64,000 nt of DNA from Traorella massiliensis (GCF_900104665.1 NZ_LT629969.1:901716-965715), one strand, 5' to 3'; positions 46,283-54,830 are shown, numbered from the stretch's first letter. The notes: a model not told the origin generated them from the letters alone. Translations and numbers: made by a program.

Positions 46283-47149
46283 ATGGACTTTATCATCGAC
46301 GCAATCGTTGAATGGCTGAAAGGTCTGCTCGTCGATGGTATCATGGGAAATCTGGACGGCCTTTTCGATAACGTCAATCAGAGCGTTGGCGAAATCGCCA
46401 CACAGGTAGGCACGACCCCGGCGGACTGGAACGCCGGGGTCTTTTCCATGATACGACAGATCTCTGAAACTGCCATCCTGCCAATCGCCGGGGTCATCCT
46501 CACTTTTGTAATGACTTATGAGCTGATACAGATGCTCATAGAACGCAACAACCTCCATGAAGTTGACACATGGATGTTTTTTAAGTGGGTGTTCAAAACC
46601 TTTGTGGCTGTGATGATCCTGACGAACACCTTCAATATCGTGCTGGCGGTCTTTGATGTGAGCCAGCATGTGATACAGCAGTCAGCGGGCATTATCCAGA
46701 ACGGGACAGAGATCACGCCGGATGTGCTGGACAGTTTGCGGACAGAGCTTGAGGCGATGGAGTTAGGTCCTCTGTTCGGACTCTGGCTACAATCCTTCCT
46801 GATCCAGCTTACCATGATTGCCTTAAACATCGTGATCTTCGTCATCGTATATGGCCGTATGATTGAAATTTATTTGCTCACAAGTTTAGCGCCTATCCCG
46901 TTTGCCACAGTCCCCAACAGGGAAACCGGACACATGGGGCAGAACTATTTCCGCTCCCTCTTTGCAGTAGGCTTTCAAGGCCTATTGATTTTAGTCTGTG
47001 TCGCCATCTATGCGGTGCTGATCCAGAGTATCGCCACCGACGGCGACCCCATCGGGGCAATCTGGGGCTGTGTGGGATATACGGTGCTGCTGTGTTTTAC
47101 CTTATTCAAAACAGGCAGTCTTGCAAAATCCATCTTCGGCTGCCATTAA
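46283..47149 (+). CDS. VirB6/TrbL-like channel protein
   Basis: 288 residues with about six membrane helices. The start DFIIDAIVEWLKGLLVDGIMGNLDGLFDNVNQSVGEIA and the segment VYGRMIEIYLLTSLAPIPFATVPNRE identify the TrbL/VirB6-like protein of this ICE group. It forms part of the membrane channel through which DNA passes. AAAGGAGCTG is ahead of the ATG. Confidence 0.85.
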   Translation: MDFIIDAIVEWLKGLLVDGIMGNLDGLFDNVNQSVGEIATQVGTTPADWNAGVFSMIRQISETAILPIAGVILTFVMTYELIQMLIERNNLHEVDTWMFFKWVFKTFVAVMILTNTFNIVLAVFDVSQHVIQQSAGIIQNGTEITPDVLDSLRTELEAMELGPLFGLWLQSFLIQLTMIALNIVIFVIVYGRMIEIYLLTSLAPIPFATVPNRETGHMGQNYFRSLFAVGFQGLLILVCVAIYAVLIQSIATDGDPIGAIWGCVGYTVLLCFTLFKTGSLAKSIFGCH

Positions 47150-47153
47150 GAGA

Positions 47154-47176
47154 CTTCGGGCCATGCTGACCCGAAG
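47154..47176. repeat. ICE palindrome copy 6
   Basis: Arms CTTCGGGCCA/TGACCCGAAG around TGC, one C-A mismatch; 4 bases after the virB6-like stop and just ahead of the next ribosome site. Confidence 0.85.
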
Positions 47177-47191
47177 CGGAAAGGAGGCGGT

Positions 47192-47833
47192 ATGCCCCGG
47201 CGTTACAAACAGGGTGCGGACGGACAGCCGCACCCGGCTTTCTACGGAAAGCTCCCCGAAGAATTTTCTAAAGCAGACACCATGCGCTTTATGGTGGAAA
47301 CCGATCTGAAACTGTCCGGGTGCGTATCGGCGGACACGCTGGCGGCACTCCGGGCGGAAGGCTATGACTACAAGGACGGGAACCTTGTTCCCGCCGGAAA
47401 GGAGGAAACCATGCAGGAAAAGGTTGCAAACACCACCCCGGCCGCACCGTTGAAGCTGGATGTAAGCGTGCGGGTCATCGAACCTGTGAAAAATCTGATG
47501 GGCTTTGCCAGCGTGAAATTCAATGACTGCTTTGTGGTGGAAAATCTGAAAATCGTACAGGGCAGCAAGGGCCTTTTCGTGGGGATGCCCAGCCAGCCGG
47601 ACGGCAAAGGCGGCTACCGGGATATGGCCTACCCTGTCACAAAGGAGTTCCGGGAACAGCTCAACACCGCTGTTCTGCAAGCCTATGAGGCAAAGCTGGA
47701 ACAGATGGCGGAGCGCGGCTCTGTGGGGCGTGCGTCCATCAGCGACCAGCTCAAAGCCGGGAAAGCGGCTGCCGAACGGGCAAAGGCGGAACGGCCTCCG
47801 AAGGAAAAGCCCAGCCGTGGGGCAGAGCGTTGA
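47192..47833 (+). CDS. SpoVG-domain protein with an N-terminal extension
   Basis: 213 residues. Residues 1-70 are a small domain I do not recognise (YKQGADGQPHPAFYGKLPEEFSKADTMRFMVETD). Residues 85-175 are a SpoVG domain: DVSVRVIEPVKNLMGFASVKFNDCFVVENLKIVQGSKGLFVGMPSQPD. The end is Lys/Glu-rich. SpoVG proteins bind nucleic acid and regulate gene expression; here a role in element regulation is likely. A full Shine-Dalgarno AAAGGAGG (47398-47405) and ATG 47411 inside the gene could produce the SpoVG part alone (140 residues). Confidence 0.82.
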   Translation: MPRRYKQGADGQPHPAFYGKLPEEFSKADTMRFMVETDLKLSGCVSADTLAALRAEGYDYKDGNLVPAGKEETMQEKVANTTPAAPLKLDVSVRVIEPVKNLMGFASVKFNDCFVVENLKIVQGSKGLFVGMPSQPDGKGGYRDMAYPVTKEFREQLNTAVLQAYEAKLEQMAERGSVGRASISDQLKAGKAAAERAKAERPPKEKPSRGAER

Positions 47834-47856
47834 CCTCGGGCCATAATGGCCCGAAG
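47834..47856. repeat. ICE palindrome copy 7
   Basis: Arms CCTCGGGCCA/TGGCCCGAAG around TAA; one C-A mismatch at the second pair. Starts at the base after the stop codon. An ATG inside it (47846) opens a false start for the next gene. Confidence 0.85.
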
Positions 47857-47875
47857 CAGAAAGGAGGCGGGAATC

Positions 47876-48496
47876 ATGCCACGCAAACGGACGGGCTATG
47901 ACGCGGCCTGCTATTACGACGGAAAACTGCTGGGGCGCTGTACCAAAGCGGACAGCGACGCCTATACCCTGTTGATGAACGCCTGCGGCGGGGAGGCCGC
48001 CCGTGTCCTTCGGGAATATGCCTATTTTTCCCCGGAACTGAAAGCCATCTTGGAAAAGGCGGCGCTCATGCAGGCAGACCGGAGCCGGACGGGCGGAATG
48101 TTCCATGGGCCGAAAAGCTCCCCGTGGGGCGAGGTGCAGAGCTGTGAAACCCTCTGTCCGGGGGTGTTTTTGGTATCTACCGCCAGCCACGGCGGAACGA
48201 TGGTGGCAAACGAGGTAGCCGCCGTTCTCTCCCCGGCGGCCAAAAAATGCGGCTTCAAGGACAAGGGCTATATTTGCTATGAGGAGGACGCACAGGAAAG
48301 CGTAGTGCTCCGGGAGCTGCTGGACAAAAAGCTGTGGAAAATCCCTGACCGCATTAAGGACAAAGGACAGTTTGAAGAAAAACTCAATCAGTCCATCCGG
48401 CAGTATCACCCCGAATACTGGCGGGCAAGGCAGAGCGGACGAGAGGCCGCCGAAGCTGCCCGCAGCACAGCCCCGGCCAAAGAGGCCGCAAGATAA
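47876..48496 (+). CDS. DUF7007-like ICE protein
   Basis: 206 residues from ATG 47876 with AAAGGAGG 8 bases ahead. PRKRTGYDAACYYDGKLLGRCTKADSDAY, SPWGEVQSCETLCPGVFLVSTASHGGTMVANEVAAVLSPAAKKCGFKDKGYICYEEDAQESVVLRELLDKKLW fits the DUF7007 pattern of mobile elements: conserved Cys, His and acidic residues but no known activity. Located between SpoVG-domain and PrgI genes. Confidence 0.65.
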   Translation: MPRKRTGYDAACYYDGKLLGRCTKADSDAYTLLMNACGGEAARVLREYAYFSPELKAILEKAALMQADRSRTGGMFHGPKSSPWGEVQSCETLCPGVFLVSTASHGGTMVANEVAAVLSPAAKKCGFKDKGYICYEEDAQESVVLRELLDKKLWKIPDRIKDKGQFEEKLNQSIRQYHPEYWRARQSGREAAEAARSTAPAKEAAR

Positions 48497-48519
48497 CCTC
48501 GGGCCATGCTGGCCCGAAG
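48497..48519. repeat. ICE palindrome copy 8
   Basis: Arms CCTCGGGCCA/TGGCCCGAAG around TGC; one C-A mismatch. It begins at the base after the stop codon. Confidence 0.85.
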
Positions 48520-48540
48520 CAATAAAGGAGGTGTACCAAA

Positions 48541-48927
48541 ATGGCCTATGTGCCAGTACCAAAAGACCTTTCCAAAATCAAGACAAAGCTGGCCTTCAAC
48601 CTAACGAAGCGCCAGCTTGTTTGTTTTTCCAGCGCGGCGGCGGTGGGCCTCCCGGCTTACCTGTTTTCCCGTGGCAGTATCGGGAACAGTGCCGCCATGT
48701 TCCTGATGATCGGCCTCATGCTCCCGTTCTTCTTTCTGGCTATGTATGAACGAGACGGCCTGCCGCTGGAAAAAGTGCTGAAAAATATCATCCGCACCCG
48801 GTTCCTCTATCCCCGTGTGCGGCCTTACAAAACCGAAAACTTCTATGCGCTGCTTAGCGCCAGAAAGGAGGCGCAGCCGATTGCGAAACAGCAGAAGGGC
48901 CGGAAAGCCCGCAGGCAGAAAGCCTGA
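48541..48927 (+). CDS. PrgI-family protein (VirB3-like)
   Basis: 128 residues. MAYVPVPKDLSKIKTKLAFNLTKRQLVCFSSAAAVGLPAYLFSRG and the two hydrophobic stretches that follow match PrgI, the small membrane protein placed before VirB4 in Gram-positive type IV systems. It may anchor VirB4 to the membrane. Its last 47 bases overlap the virB4 gene in another frame; its own Arg/Lys-rich C-terminus contains the virB4 ribosome site. Confidence 0.87.
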   Translation: MAYVPVPKDLSKIKTKLAFNLTKRQLVCFSSAAAVGLPAYLFSRGSIGNSAAMFLMIGLMLPFFFLAMYERDGLPLEKVLKNIIRTRFLYPRVRPYKTENFYALLSARKEAQPIAKQQKGRKARRQKA

Positions 48928-51274
48928 AAAGCAGGGCCTTACCGGCCTGTTTACAAAAGGAAAGAACATTCCCACCACCGCCCAGCAGACCCTCCCTTAC
49001 CGGGAAATGTACCGGGACGGGGTGTGCCGGGTAGCGGACCGCTATTACACCAAGACCATTGAATACGAGGACATCAACTACCAGCTCGCACAGTCCGAAG
49101 ATCAGGCAGCCATCTTTGATGGGTGGAGCGCCTGCCTCAACTACTTTGACAGCAGCCTTCCGTTCCAGCTTTCCTTCCTCAACCACCGAAGCCGCCCGGG
49201 CAGCCGGTACAGCGTGAACATCCCCATGCAGGATGACGATTACAACAGCGTCCGGTGTGAGTATGTGGAAATGCTGGAAAACCAGATCGCCAAAAGCAAC
49301 AACGGCATTGTTCGCACAAAGCTCCTGACCTTCGGCGTGAACGTGGACGACCTTTCCACCGCCAGGGCAAGGCTGGAACGTGTAGAGGCGGACATTTGCG
49401 GGAACTTCAAAAAGCTGGGCGTCAAGTGCCGCTCCCTTTCGGGGCTGGAACGGCTGGAGCTTCTTCACGGGCAGCTTCACCCCGGCAGCGGCTCCCCCTT
49501 CCGGTTTTCATGGGATATGATCCCCAAAACCGGGCTTTCCACCAAAGACTTTATCGCCCCGGACAGTTTCGATTTTCGTTTCAGCCGTCTGTTCCGGGTG
49601 GGGACGACTTGGGGCGCTGCCTCCTACTTGCAGATTTTGGCCTCGGAGCTCTCGGACAAGCTGCTGGCGGAGCTTTTGGAAATGGACGCGGAAATGACCA
49701 TCACTCTCCATATCCAAACCGTCGATCAGGCCGCCGCCGTAAAATCTATCAAGGCCAAAGTCTCCGACATTGACAAGATGAAGGTGGAGGAACAAAAGAA
49801 GGCAGCTCGGTCAGGGTACGACATGGACATACTTCCGCCCGACCTTGTAACGTACAGCAACGACGCAAAGACCCTTCTGGAAGATTTACAGAGCCGGAAT
49901 GAAAGAATGTTCCTGCTGACCTTCCTTGTGGTAAACATGGCCCCGACCCGCCGGGAGCTGGACAATGACCTGTTCACGGTGTCGGGTATCGTCCAGAAAT
50001 ACAACTGCACCTTGAAGCGGCTGGACTTCCAGCAGGAGGACGGTTTTCTTTCCAGCCTTCCGCTGGGTCATAACGGCATTGAGATCAAGCGTGGCATGAC
50101 GACCAGCTCCACGGCCATTTTCGTTCCCTTTATGACGCAGGAGCTCCGCATGGATGGCGAAGCCGTCTATTACGGGCTCAACACACTTTCCCATAACGTC
50201 ATCATGGCAAACCGGAAAAAGCTCAAAAACCCCAACGGCCTGTTCCTCGGCGTGCCGGGCTCCGGCAAATCCTTTGCCGCAAAGCGGGAGCTTGTGAACG
50301 TGTTCCTTGCCACCCGTGACCGGATCATTGTGGTGGACCCGATGGGCGAATACTCGCCCCTTATCAAGCGGCTGGGCGGACAGGTCATCGAGATCGCCCC
50401 GGACAGCCCCCACCACATCAACCCGATGGACATTGACCTGAGCTTTGACGAGGAAAACCCGATGGCGCTGAAAGCCGACTTTATCCTGTCGCTGATGGAG
50501 CTGATCGTCGGCGGCAAGGATGGCTTGCAGCCGGTGGAGCGGACCGTCATTGACCGCTGTGTACGCCAGATGTACCGGGAACACTTGCAGGACCCGGAAA
50601 CAAGCAAAATGCCGACCCTCCAAACCCTGTATGACCTGCTCTGTTCCCAGCCGGAGGGCGAGGCGGTACGGCTGGCAACTGCCCTTGAAATTTATGTGTC
50701 GGGTTCCCTTAACGTATTCAACCATGAAACCAATGTGGACTTGAACCGCCGTCTGGTATGCCTTGACTTAAAAAAGCTGGGGGCCGGGCTTCGGACGATT
50801 GCCATGCTCATTATGCAGGACTTGGTAAACTCGCAGGTGTCCATGAATTTCCTGCGTGGTATCGCTACATGGTGCTACTTCGACGAGTTCCATGTGCTGC
50901 TCCGCGACCGGCTGACGGCAAGCTATTGTGTGGCGATCTGGAAAATGCTGCGAAAAAAAGGGTGCGTTCCGAGTGCTTTAACGCAGAACGTAAAGGATTT
51001 TCTGGCAAGCCCGGAGATTGAGAACATCTTTGAAAACTCGGACTTCCTTGTGCTGCTCTCGCAGGCACAGGGGGACCGGCAGATTTTAGCCAAACAGCTT
51101 GGGATCAGCCCCCACCAGCTTTCCTATGTGACCCATACCAATTCCGGCGAAGGGCTGCTGTTCTTCGGGAATACCACCATCCCGTTTGTTGACCGCTTCC
51201 CGCAGAATACCGAGCTGTACGCCATTATGACCACCCGCCCGGAGGACAAAAAACAGGAAATGAACCGGGCATAA
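48881..51274 (+). CDS. VirB4/TraE-like conjugation ATPase
   Basis: 797 residues from TTG 48881, with AAAGGAGG 9 bases ahead; the ATG in frame at 48815 has no ribosome site. KQGLTGLFTKGKNIPTTAQQTLPYREMYRDGVCRVADRYYTKTIEYEDINYQ is the family start. Walker A GVPGSGKSFAAKRE at about residue 457, RIIVVDPMGEYSPLIKRLGG, Walker B TWCYFDEFHVLL and QNVKDFLASPEIENIFENSDFLVLLSQ are complete. It energises assembly of the transfer channel and is membrane-associated through PrgI. Confidence 0.92.
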   Translation: MRNSRRAGKPAGRKPEKQGLTGLFTKGKNIPTTAQQTLPYREMYRDGVCRVADRYYTKTIEYEDINYQLAQSEDQAAIFDGWSACLNYFDSSLPFQLSFLNHRSRPGSRYSVNIPMQDDDYNSVRCEYVEMLENQIAKSNNGIVRTKLLTFGVNVDDLSTARARLERVEADICGNFKKLGVKCRSLSGLERLELLHGQLHPGSGSPFRFSWDMIPKTGLSTKDFIAPDSFDFRFSRLFRVGTTWGAASYLQILASELSDKLLAELLEMDAEMTITLHIQTVDQAAAVKSIKAKVSDIDKMKVEEQKKAARSGYDMDILPPDLVTYSNDAKTLLEDLQSRNERMFLLTFLVVNMAPTRRELDNDLFTVSGIVQKYNCTLKRLDFQQEDGFLSSLPLGHNGIEIKRGMTTSSTAIFVPFMTQELRMDGEAVYYGLNTLSHNVIMANRKKLKNPNGLFLGVPGSGKSFAAKRELVNVFLATRDRIIVVDPMGEYSPLIKRLGGQVIEIAPDSPHHINPMDIDLSFDEENPMALKADFILSLMELIVGGKDGLQPVERTVIDRCVRQMYREHLQDPETSKMPTLQTLYDLLCSQPEGEAVRLATALEIYVSGSLNVFNHETNVDLNRRLVCLDLKKLGAGLRTIAMLIMQDLVNSQVSMNFLRGIATWCYFDEFHVLLRDRLTASYCVAIWKMLRKKGCVPSALTQNVKDFLASPEIENIFENSDFLVLLSQAQGDRQILAKQLGISPHQLSYVTHTNSGEGLLFFGNTTIPFVDRFPQNTELYAIMTTRPEDKKQEMNRA

Positions 51275-51278
51275 CACA

Positions 51279-51301
51279 CTTCGGGCCATGTTGGCCCGAG
51301 G
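51279..51301. repeat. ICE palindrome copy 9 (after virB4)
   Basis: Arms CTTCGGGCCA/TGGCCCGAGG around TGT, one wobble; 4 bases after the stop codon and 6 bases before the next Shine-Dalgarno sequence. Confidence 0.87.
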
Positions 51302-51322
51302 TTTGGAAAGGAGGGATACGTC

Positions 51323-53221
51323 ATCGGAAAGAAACCGGACAAACGGAATTTTCAGAGGCCGGGGCCGACGGAGGATACCGGGGGCAATCGCCCCGGACCG
51401 GCTGAACGGGAAGGGCCTTCCCCCGCACCATCCCGACGCCTGCGGTTTGAGGACGAGGATACCGGACAGGACAGCCCTTCGGGCCATGATGGCCCGAAGT
51501 CCAAAAGCGGCAAGTTTCAAGAGGACAGCCGGAAAAGCCGTCCCTCTGACCGCATGAGGAAGGAGGATGAAGCGGGCGGGCCGCAGGATACCGGCAAGGC
51601 ACAGGAGCCGGAGGGCTCTGCCGAGAAGGCCGGGAGCAAAAAGGATAAGTACCAGAAAGCACAGGCAAAAGCGGAACACGCCGGGGAAAAGCTGGGAAAG
51701 GCTCGGGAGAAACTGGACAAGACCGAGGCAAAACGGGCAGCGAAGAAACCGCCGGGGCTTGCGAAGAAAGCTGTCCGGGGAGCCCGCACCGAAGCGTGGT
51801 TTTATCTCCACAACAAAATTCACGAAGTTGAGCATGAAAATGTGGGTGTGGAAGGAGCCCATAAGTCGGAACTTGTGGCCGAGGCCGGAGCCCGGAAACT
51901 GACCCGGTATGCCAAACGCCGCTGGCAGGAGCACCCGGCCCGGAAGGTGGCAAAATGGGAACGGAAGGACATAAAAGCCCGGGCCAATGTGGATTTTCAA
52001 AAGATGGCCTCCGAGCACCCGGAGCTTACCAGCAATCCGCTTTCCCGTGTGCAGCAGAAATGGAAACTGAAACGCCGGTATTCCAAAGAAGCAAAGGCGG
52101 CTGCAAAACAGGGCGCAAAGGCCGCAAAGAAAACCGCTGCCGCTTCGGGAACTGCGACCCGTCGGGCGGCGCAGTTTGTGACCCGTCATCCCGTGGCGGT
52201 GCTGGTCCTGCTCCTGCTGTTGCTGCTCTGTTTTCTTGTGTCGGCAGTAAGCTCTATCTTTCCCACGCTTGGCAGCGGCCTTGCCAATGCGTTATCCGGC
52301 ACCTCCTACGCCTCGGAGGATACGGACCTGCTGGGCGTGGACGAGGACTACACGGCACTGGAAAACGAGCTGGCGCAGACGGTAGCGAACATCGAAAGCA
52401 CCCATCCCGGCTATGACGAGTACCGCTATTCCGTGGACGAGATCGGCCATAACCCCTATGAGCTGGCGTCCTATTTCTCGGCAAAGTACCATGTGTATTT
52501 CCGGGAACAGGTGCAGGACGAACTGCGGGAGATCTTCGAGGCACAGTATGAGCTGACCTTGACGGAGAAAGTCGAGATACGCTACCGCACCGAAACCAGC
52601 ACCGACCCGGAGACCGGGGAAACCACCACCGAGGAAGTCCCCTATGAGTATTACATTCTCAATGTGACCCTCACAAACAAGACGCTGCCCGCCGTGATCC
52701 TGCCGAGGCTTAACGAACAGCAGCGGGAAATCTACACCGTTATGCAGCAGCTCAAAGGCAACAAACCCTATCTGTGGGAAGGGATTTACAACAGCGGCGA
52801 AGATACCGGCCCCAGCTATGAGATACCCGGCGAGGCGCTGGATGACCCGGCTTTTGCGGCGCTCATGGAAGAAGCCACAAAGTACATCGGCTGGCCCTAT
52901 GTGTGGGGCGGCTCCAGCCCGTCCACCTCCTTTGACTGTTCGGGCTTTGTCTGCTGGGTGTACACGGCCAGCGGCGTCCACAACCTGCCCCGTACCACGG
53001 CGCAGGGCATTTACAACCAGTGTGCTATCATTTCCCCCTCCGAGGCAAAGCCCGGCGATATTATCTTTTTCACGGGAACCTATGACAGCCCCGGCCCTGT
53101 GTCCCATGTGGGGATTTATGTGGGCGACGGGATGATGCTTCATTGTGGTTCGCCCATCCAATACGCAAACATCAATTCAAGCTACTGGCAGACACATTTC
53201 TATGCCTTCGGGCGTTTGTGA
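51323..53221 (+). CDS. NlpC/P60 cell-wall hydrolase of the transfer system, probable ATC start
   Basis: 632 residues if started at ATC 51323, 8 bases after AAGGAGG; between the virB4 stop and Met at 51554 the frame has no ATG, GTG or TTG. The first 75 residues (GKKPDKRNFQRPGPTED...) are charged and would be lost if 51554 were used. Next are a long Lys/Ala coiled region, one membrane helix (HPVAVLVLLLLLLLCFLVSAVSSIF), an extracellular stalk, and an NlpC/P60 domain with catalytic Cys in FDCSGFVCW and His in SHVGIYVGD. It opens peptidoglycan for channel assembly, like CwlT or VirB1 in role. Confidence 0.87.
   Translation: MGKKPDKRNFQRPGPTEDTGGNRPGPAEREGPSPAPSRRLRFEDEDTGQDSPSGHDGPKSKSGKFQEDSRKSRPSDRMRKEDEAGGPQDTGKAQEPEGSAEKAGSKKDKYQKAQAKAEHAGEKLGKAREKLDKTEAKRAAKKPPGLAKKAVRGARTEAWFYLHNKIHEVEHENVGVEGAHKSELVAEAGARKLTRYAKRRWQEHPARKVAKWERKDIKARANVDFQKMASEHPELTSNPLSRVQQKWKLKRRYSKEAKAAAKQGAKAAKKTAAASGTATRRAAQFVTRHPVAVLVLLLLLLLCFLVSAVSSIFPTLGSGLANALSGTSYASEDTDLLGVDEDYTALENELAQTVANIESTHPGYDEYRYSVDEIGHNPYELASYFSAKYHVYFREQVQDELREIFEAQYELTLTEKVEIRYRTETSTDPETGETTTEEVPYEYYILNVTLTNKTLPAVILPRLNEQQREIYTVMQQLKGNKPYLWEGIYNSGEDTGPSYEIPGEALDDPAFAALMEEATKYIGWPYVWGGSSPSTSFDCSGFVCWVYTASGVHNLPRTTAQGIYNQCAIISPSEAKPGDIIFFTGTYDSPGPVSHVGIYVGDGMMLHCGSPIQYANINSSYWQTHFYAFGRL
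51477..51499. repeat. ICE palindrome copy 10 (inside the NlpC/P60 gene)
   Basis: Perfect arms CTTCGGGCCA/TGGCCCGAAG around TGA. It is read in frame as SGHDGPK within the charged N-terminal region; this frame is open only if translation begins upstream of 51554. Confidence 0.88.
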
Positions 53222-53243
53222 GCCAGAGGAAAGGAGTCCTTGC

Positions 53244-53510
53244 ATGAACAAGATCGACAAGCTCGATAAGGAACTGGAAAAAGCCCGGGAGAAGGCTGCC
53301 GAGTGGCAGGCCAAAATCCGGGAGCTGGAAAAGCAGAAACAGGAGGAAGAAAACAGCCAGATCGTGCAGGCGGTGCGCTCCCTCAAACTGACGCCCGCCC
53401 AGCTTATGGCTTTTCTGAACGACCCCAAAAACAGCCTTACCGCTTCGGGCCATACTGACCCGAAGCCGGAGGCACCCGAAAAGGAGGACACAGCCCATGA
53501 AGAAAACTAA
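53244..53510 (+). CDS. DUF4315-like coiled-coil protein
   Basis: 88 residues from ATG 53244 (AAAGGAG ahead). IDKLDKELEKAREKAAEWQAKIRELEKQKQEEENSQIVQAVRSLKLTPAQLMAFL matches the DUF4315 family of conjugative elements: an N-terminal coiled coil and a short helical end. A palindrome copy lies inside its 3' part. It overlaps the DUF4366 gene by 14 bases. Role in transfer unknown. Confidence 0.78.
   Translation: MNKIDKLDKELEKAREKAAEWQAKIRELEKQKQEEENSQIVQAVRSLKLTPAQLMAFLNDPKNSLTASGHTDPKPEAPEKEDTAHEEN
53443..53465. repeat. ICE palindrome copy 11 (inside the DUF4315-like gene)
   Basis: Arms CTTCGGGCCA/TGACCCGAAG around TAC, one C-A mismatch; read in frame as SGHTDPK near the C-terminus. Confidence 0.82.
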
Positions 53511-54144
53511 ATACCGCAGGCTGGCGGCGATGGCTGCCAGCCTTTTGTGTTGCCTGATCTTTACGGTCCCGGCCTACGCCCAGAGCAGCGAGCCGCAGCC
53601 GGAGACAGCTCCCTCCCCGGCAGAAACCGAAGCAGAGCCGGAAACCCAGAACCCCTTTACCCCGGACGGGACGGGAACCGTGGTGGACAACGCCACCGAC
53701 GAGGACGGTAAAGAGTTCTACACCATCACCACAGCAGACGAGAGCGTGTTTTATCTGGTGATCGACAAACAGAAAACCAGCGAGAACGTCTATTTCCTCA
53801 ATACCGTTACCACAGACGACCTTCTGCCTCTTGCTGAACAGGGTAAGGAACCGCCCAAAGAAGTGACCCCTGAGCCAGAGCCAAAGCCCACCGAACCGGT
53901 GGAGGAAGTACCGGAACCCGAGCCGGAGAAAAAGGACAGCCCCCTTCTCTCTCTGCTCCTGATCGGTGCGGTGGTGCTGGCCGGCGGTGGGATTGGTTAC
54001 TATTTCAAGATTTACAAGCCGAAGCATGAGGCCCCGGATTTGGAAGATGATTACTGCGAATATGAGGACGGGGAGCTGGAGGAGATCGCAGAGGAACCCG
54101 AGGACGAAGATACCCCGCCGTGGGAGGAAGATACGGAGGAATGA
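53497..54144 (+). CDS. DUF4366-family membrane-anchored surface protein
   Basis: 215 residues. Signal peptide MKKTKYRRLAAMAASLLCCLIFTVPAYA, then an acidic Pro-rich linker, a compact domain NPFTPDGTGTVVDNATDEDGKEFYTITTADESVFYLVIDKQKTSENVYFLNTVTTDDLL, a Pro/Glu-repeat stalk, a membrane helix (LLSLLLIGAVVLAGGGIGYYF) and an acidic cytoplasmic tail. This fits the DUF4366 (CD1107-type) family found in ICE transfer operons. Probably part of the surface side of the channel; mechanism unknown. Confidence 0.82.
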   Translation: MKKTKYRRLAAMAASLLCCLIFTVPAYAQSSEPQPETAPSPAETEAEPETQNPFTPDGTGTVVDNATDEDGKEFYTITTADESVFYLVIDKQKTSENVYFLNTVTTDDLLPLAEQGKEPPKEVTPEPEPKPTEPVEEVPEPEPEKKDSPLLSLLLIGAVVLAGGGIGYYFKIYKPKHEAPDLEDDYCEYEDGELEEIAEEPEDEDTPPWEEDTEE

Positions 54145-54146
54145 GA

Positions 54147-54338
54147 ATGAATTTTACAAGCAGCCCTTTTGAACGAATGATGAAGGAAGTACCGCACCCC
54201 GGCTGGGACAATGACGATCCTTGTAAGGGATGCCGTTACTACAAGGAGTGCAAAGGAAAGAAAAAACAGTGCCGGAAGAAGTTCCGGGCGCTGATCGTGG
54301 AGCCCCGCCCTTCGGGCCATCGTGGCCCGAAGTCATAA
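54147..54338 (+). CDS. Small Cys-rich ICE protein
   Basis: 63 residues from ATG 54147 (ACGGAGGA 6 bases ahead). It carries CKGCRYYKECKGKKKQC, a four-Cys cluster likely to bind zinc. The last codons are supplied by a palindrome copy (read as SGHRGPK). Followed directly by another Cys-rich gene. Function unknown. Confidence 0.65.
   Translation: MNFTSSPFERMMKEVPHPGWDNDDPCKGCRYYKECKGKKKQCRKKFRALIVEPRPSGHRGPKS
54310..54332. repeat. ICE palindrome copy 12 (3' end of the small Cys-rich gene)
   Basis: Perfect arms CTTCGGGCCA/TGGCCCGAAG around TCG; the stop codon follows 3 bases later, so here the palindrome became part of the coding end. Confidence 0.88.
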
Positions 54339-54740
54339 ATGAACGCCCGGGAGCTGACCCGTGACGAGAAGAAGAAAATCCGCACTCTGGTCACGGGGAT
54401 GTGCGCCAACTATGACCGGGAAAGCGGCCTATGCCTTCCTCTTGACTGTGCCTGCTATATGCTGCACAAGTGCTGGACAGGGGCGTACTGCCGTTACTTC
54501 CGTGAGGCTGTCCTGCCCCTTAACCTGGAGCTTCAAGCGTCGCTGACAACGGAAGGCATCTCCCCGAAGCTGCGGGCCTGTGCGGTCTGCGGAAAGGCGT
54601 TTTTGCCCGAGGGGCGTCAAGCCTACTGTTCCGACGCCTGCAAGGCCGAAGGGAACCGCCGAAAAAGCCGGGAACGCATGAGGAAAATGCGGGAGAAAAG
54701 GCCGGGCGGCTGTTACGATTTGCCGCCTCCAAAGGCTTGA
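54339..54740 (+). CDS. Cysteine-rich VLP-domain protein
   Basis: 133 residues, starting right after the preceding stop. CANYDRESGLCLPLDCACYMLHKCWTGAYCRYFREAVLPLNLELQASL matches the cysteine-rich VLP domain. The second part has a zinc-finger-like CAVCGKAFLPEGRQAYCSDACKAEG with a basic end. Both parts should bind metal. The family is frequent in ICEs of gut Clostridiales; function is not known to me. Confidence 0.78.
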   Translation: MNARELTRDEKKKIRTLVTGMCANYDRESGLCLPLDCACYMLHKCWTGAYCRYFREAVLPLNLELQASLTTEGISPKLRACAVCGKAFLPEGRQAYCSDACKAEGNRRKSRERMRKMREKRPGGCYDLPPPKA

Positions 54741-54830
54741 CATTCTGGGCTTTTTTGAGGGTGTTTCCGGGGTGGGAATATCTTATTACATTTCTCCCCG
54801 GTCTGCCCTCTTATTTCGTAACATCCAGCA

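Noticed and set aside
47102-48562. 486-codon open frame on the minus strand
   Set aside because: It lies opposite several well-supported genes of the transfer operon, has Arg/Pro/Cys-rich sequence without motifs, and is explained by high G+C, which removes stop codons in antisense frames. The same holds for minus frames at 38571-39521, 51086-52189 and 56563-57567.
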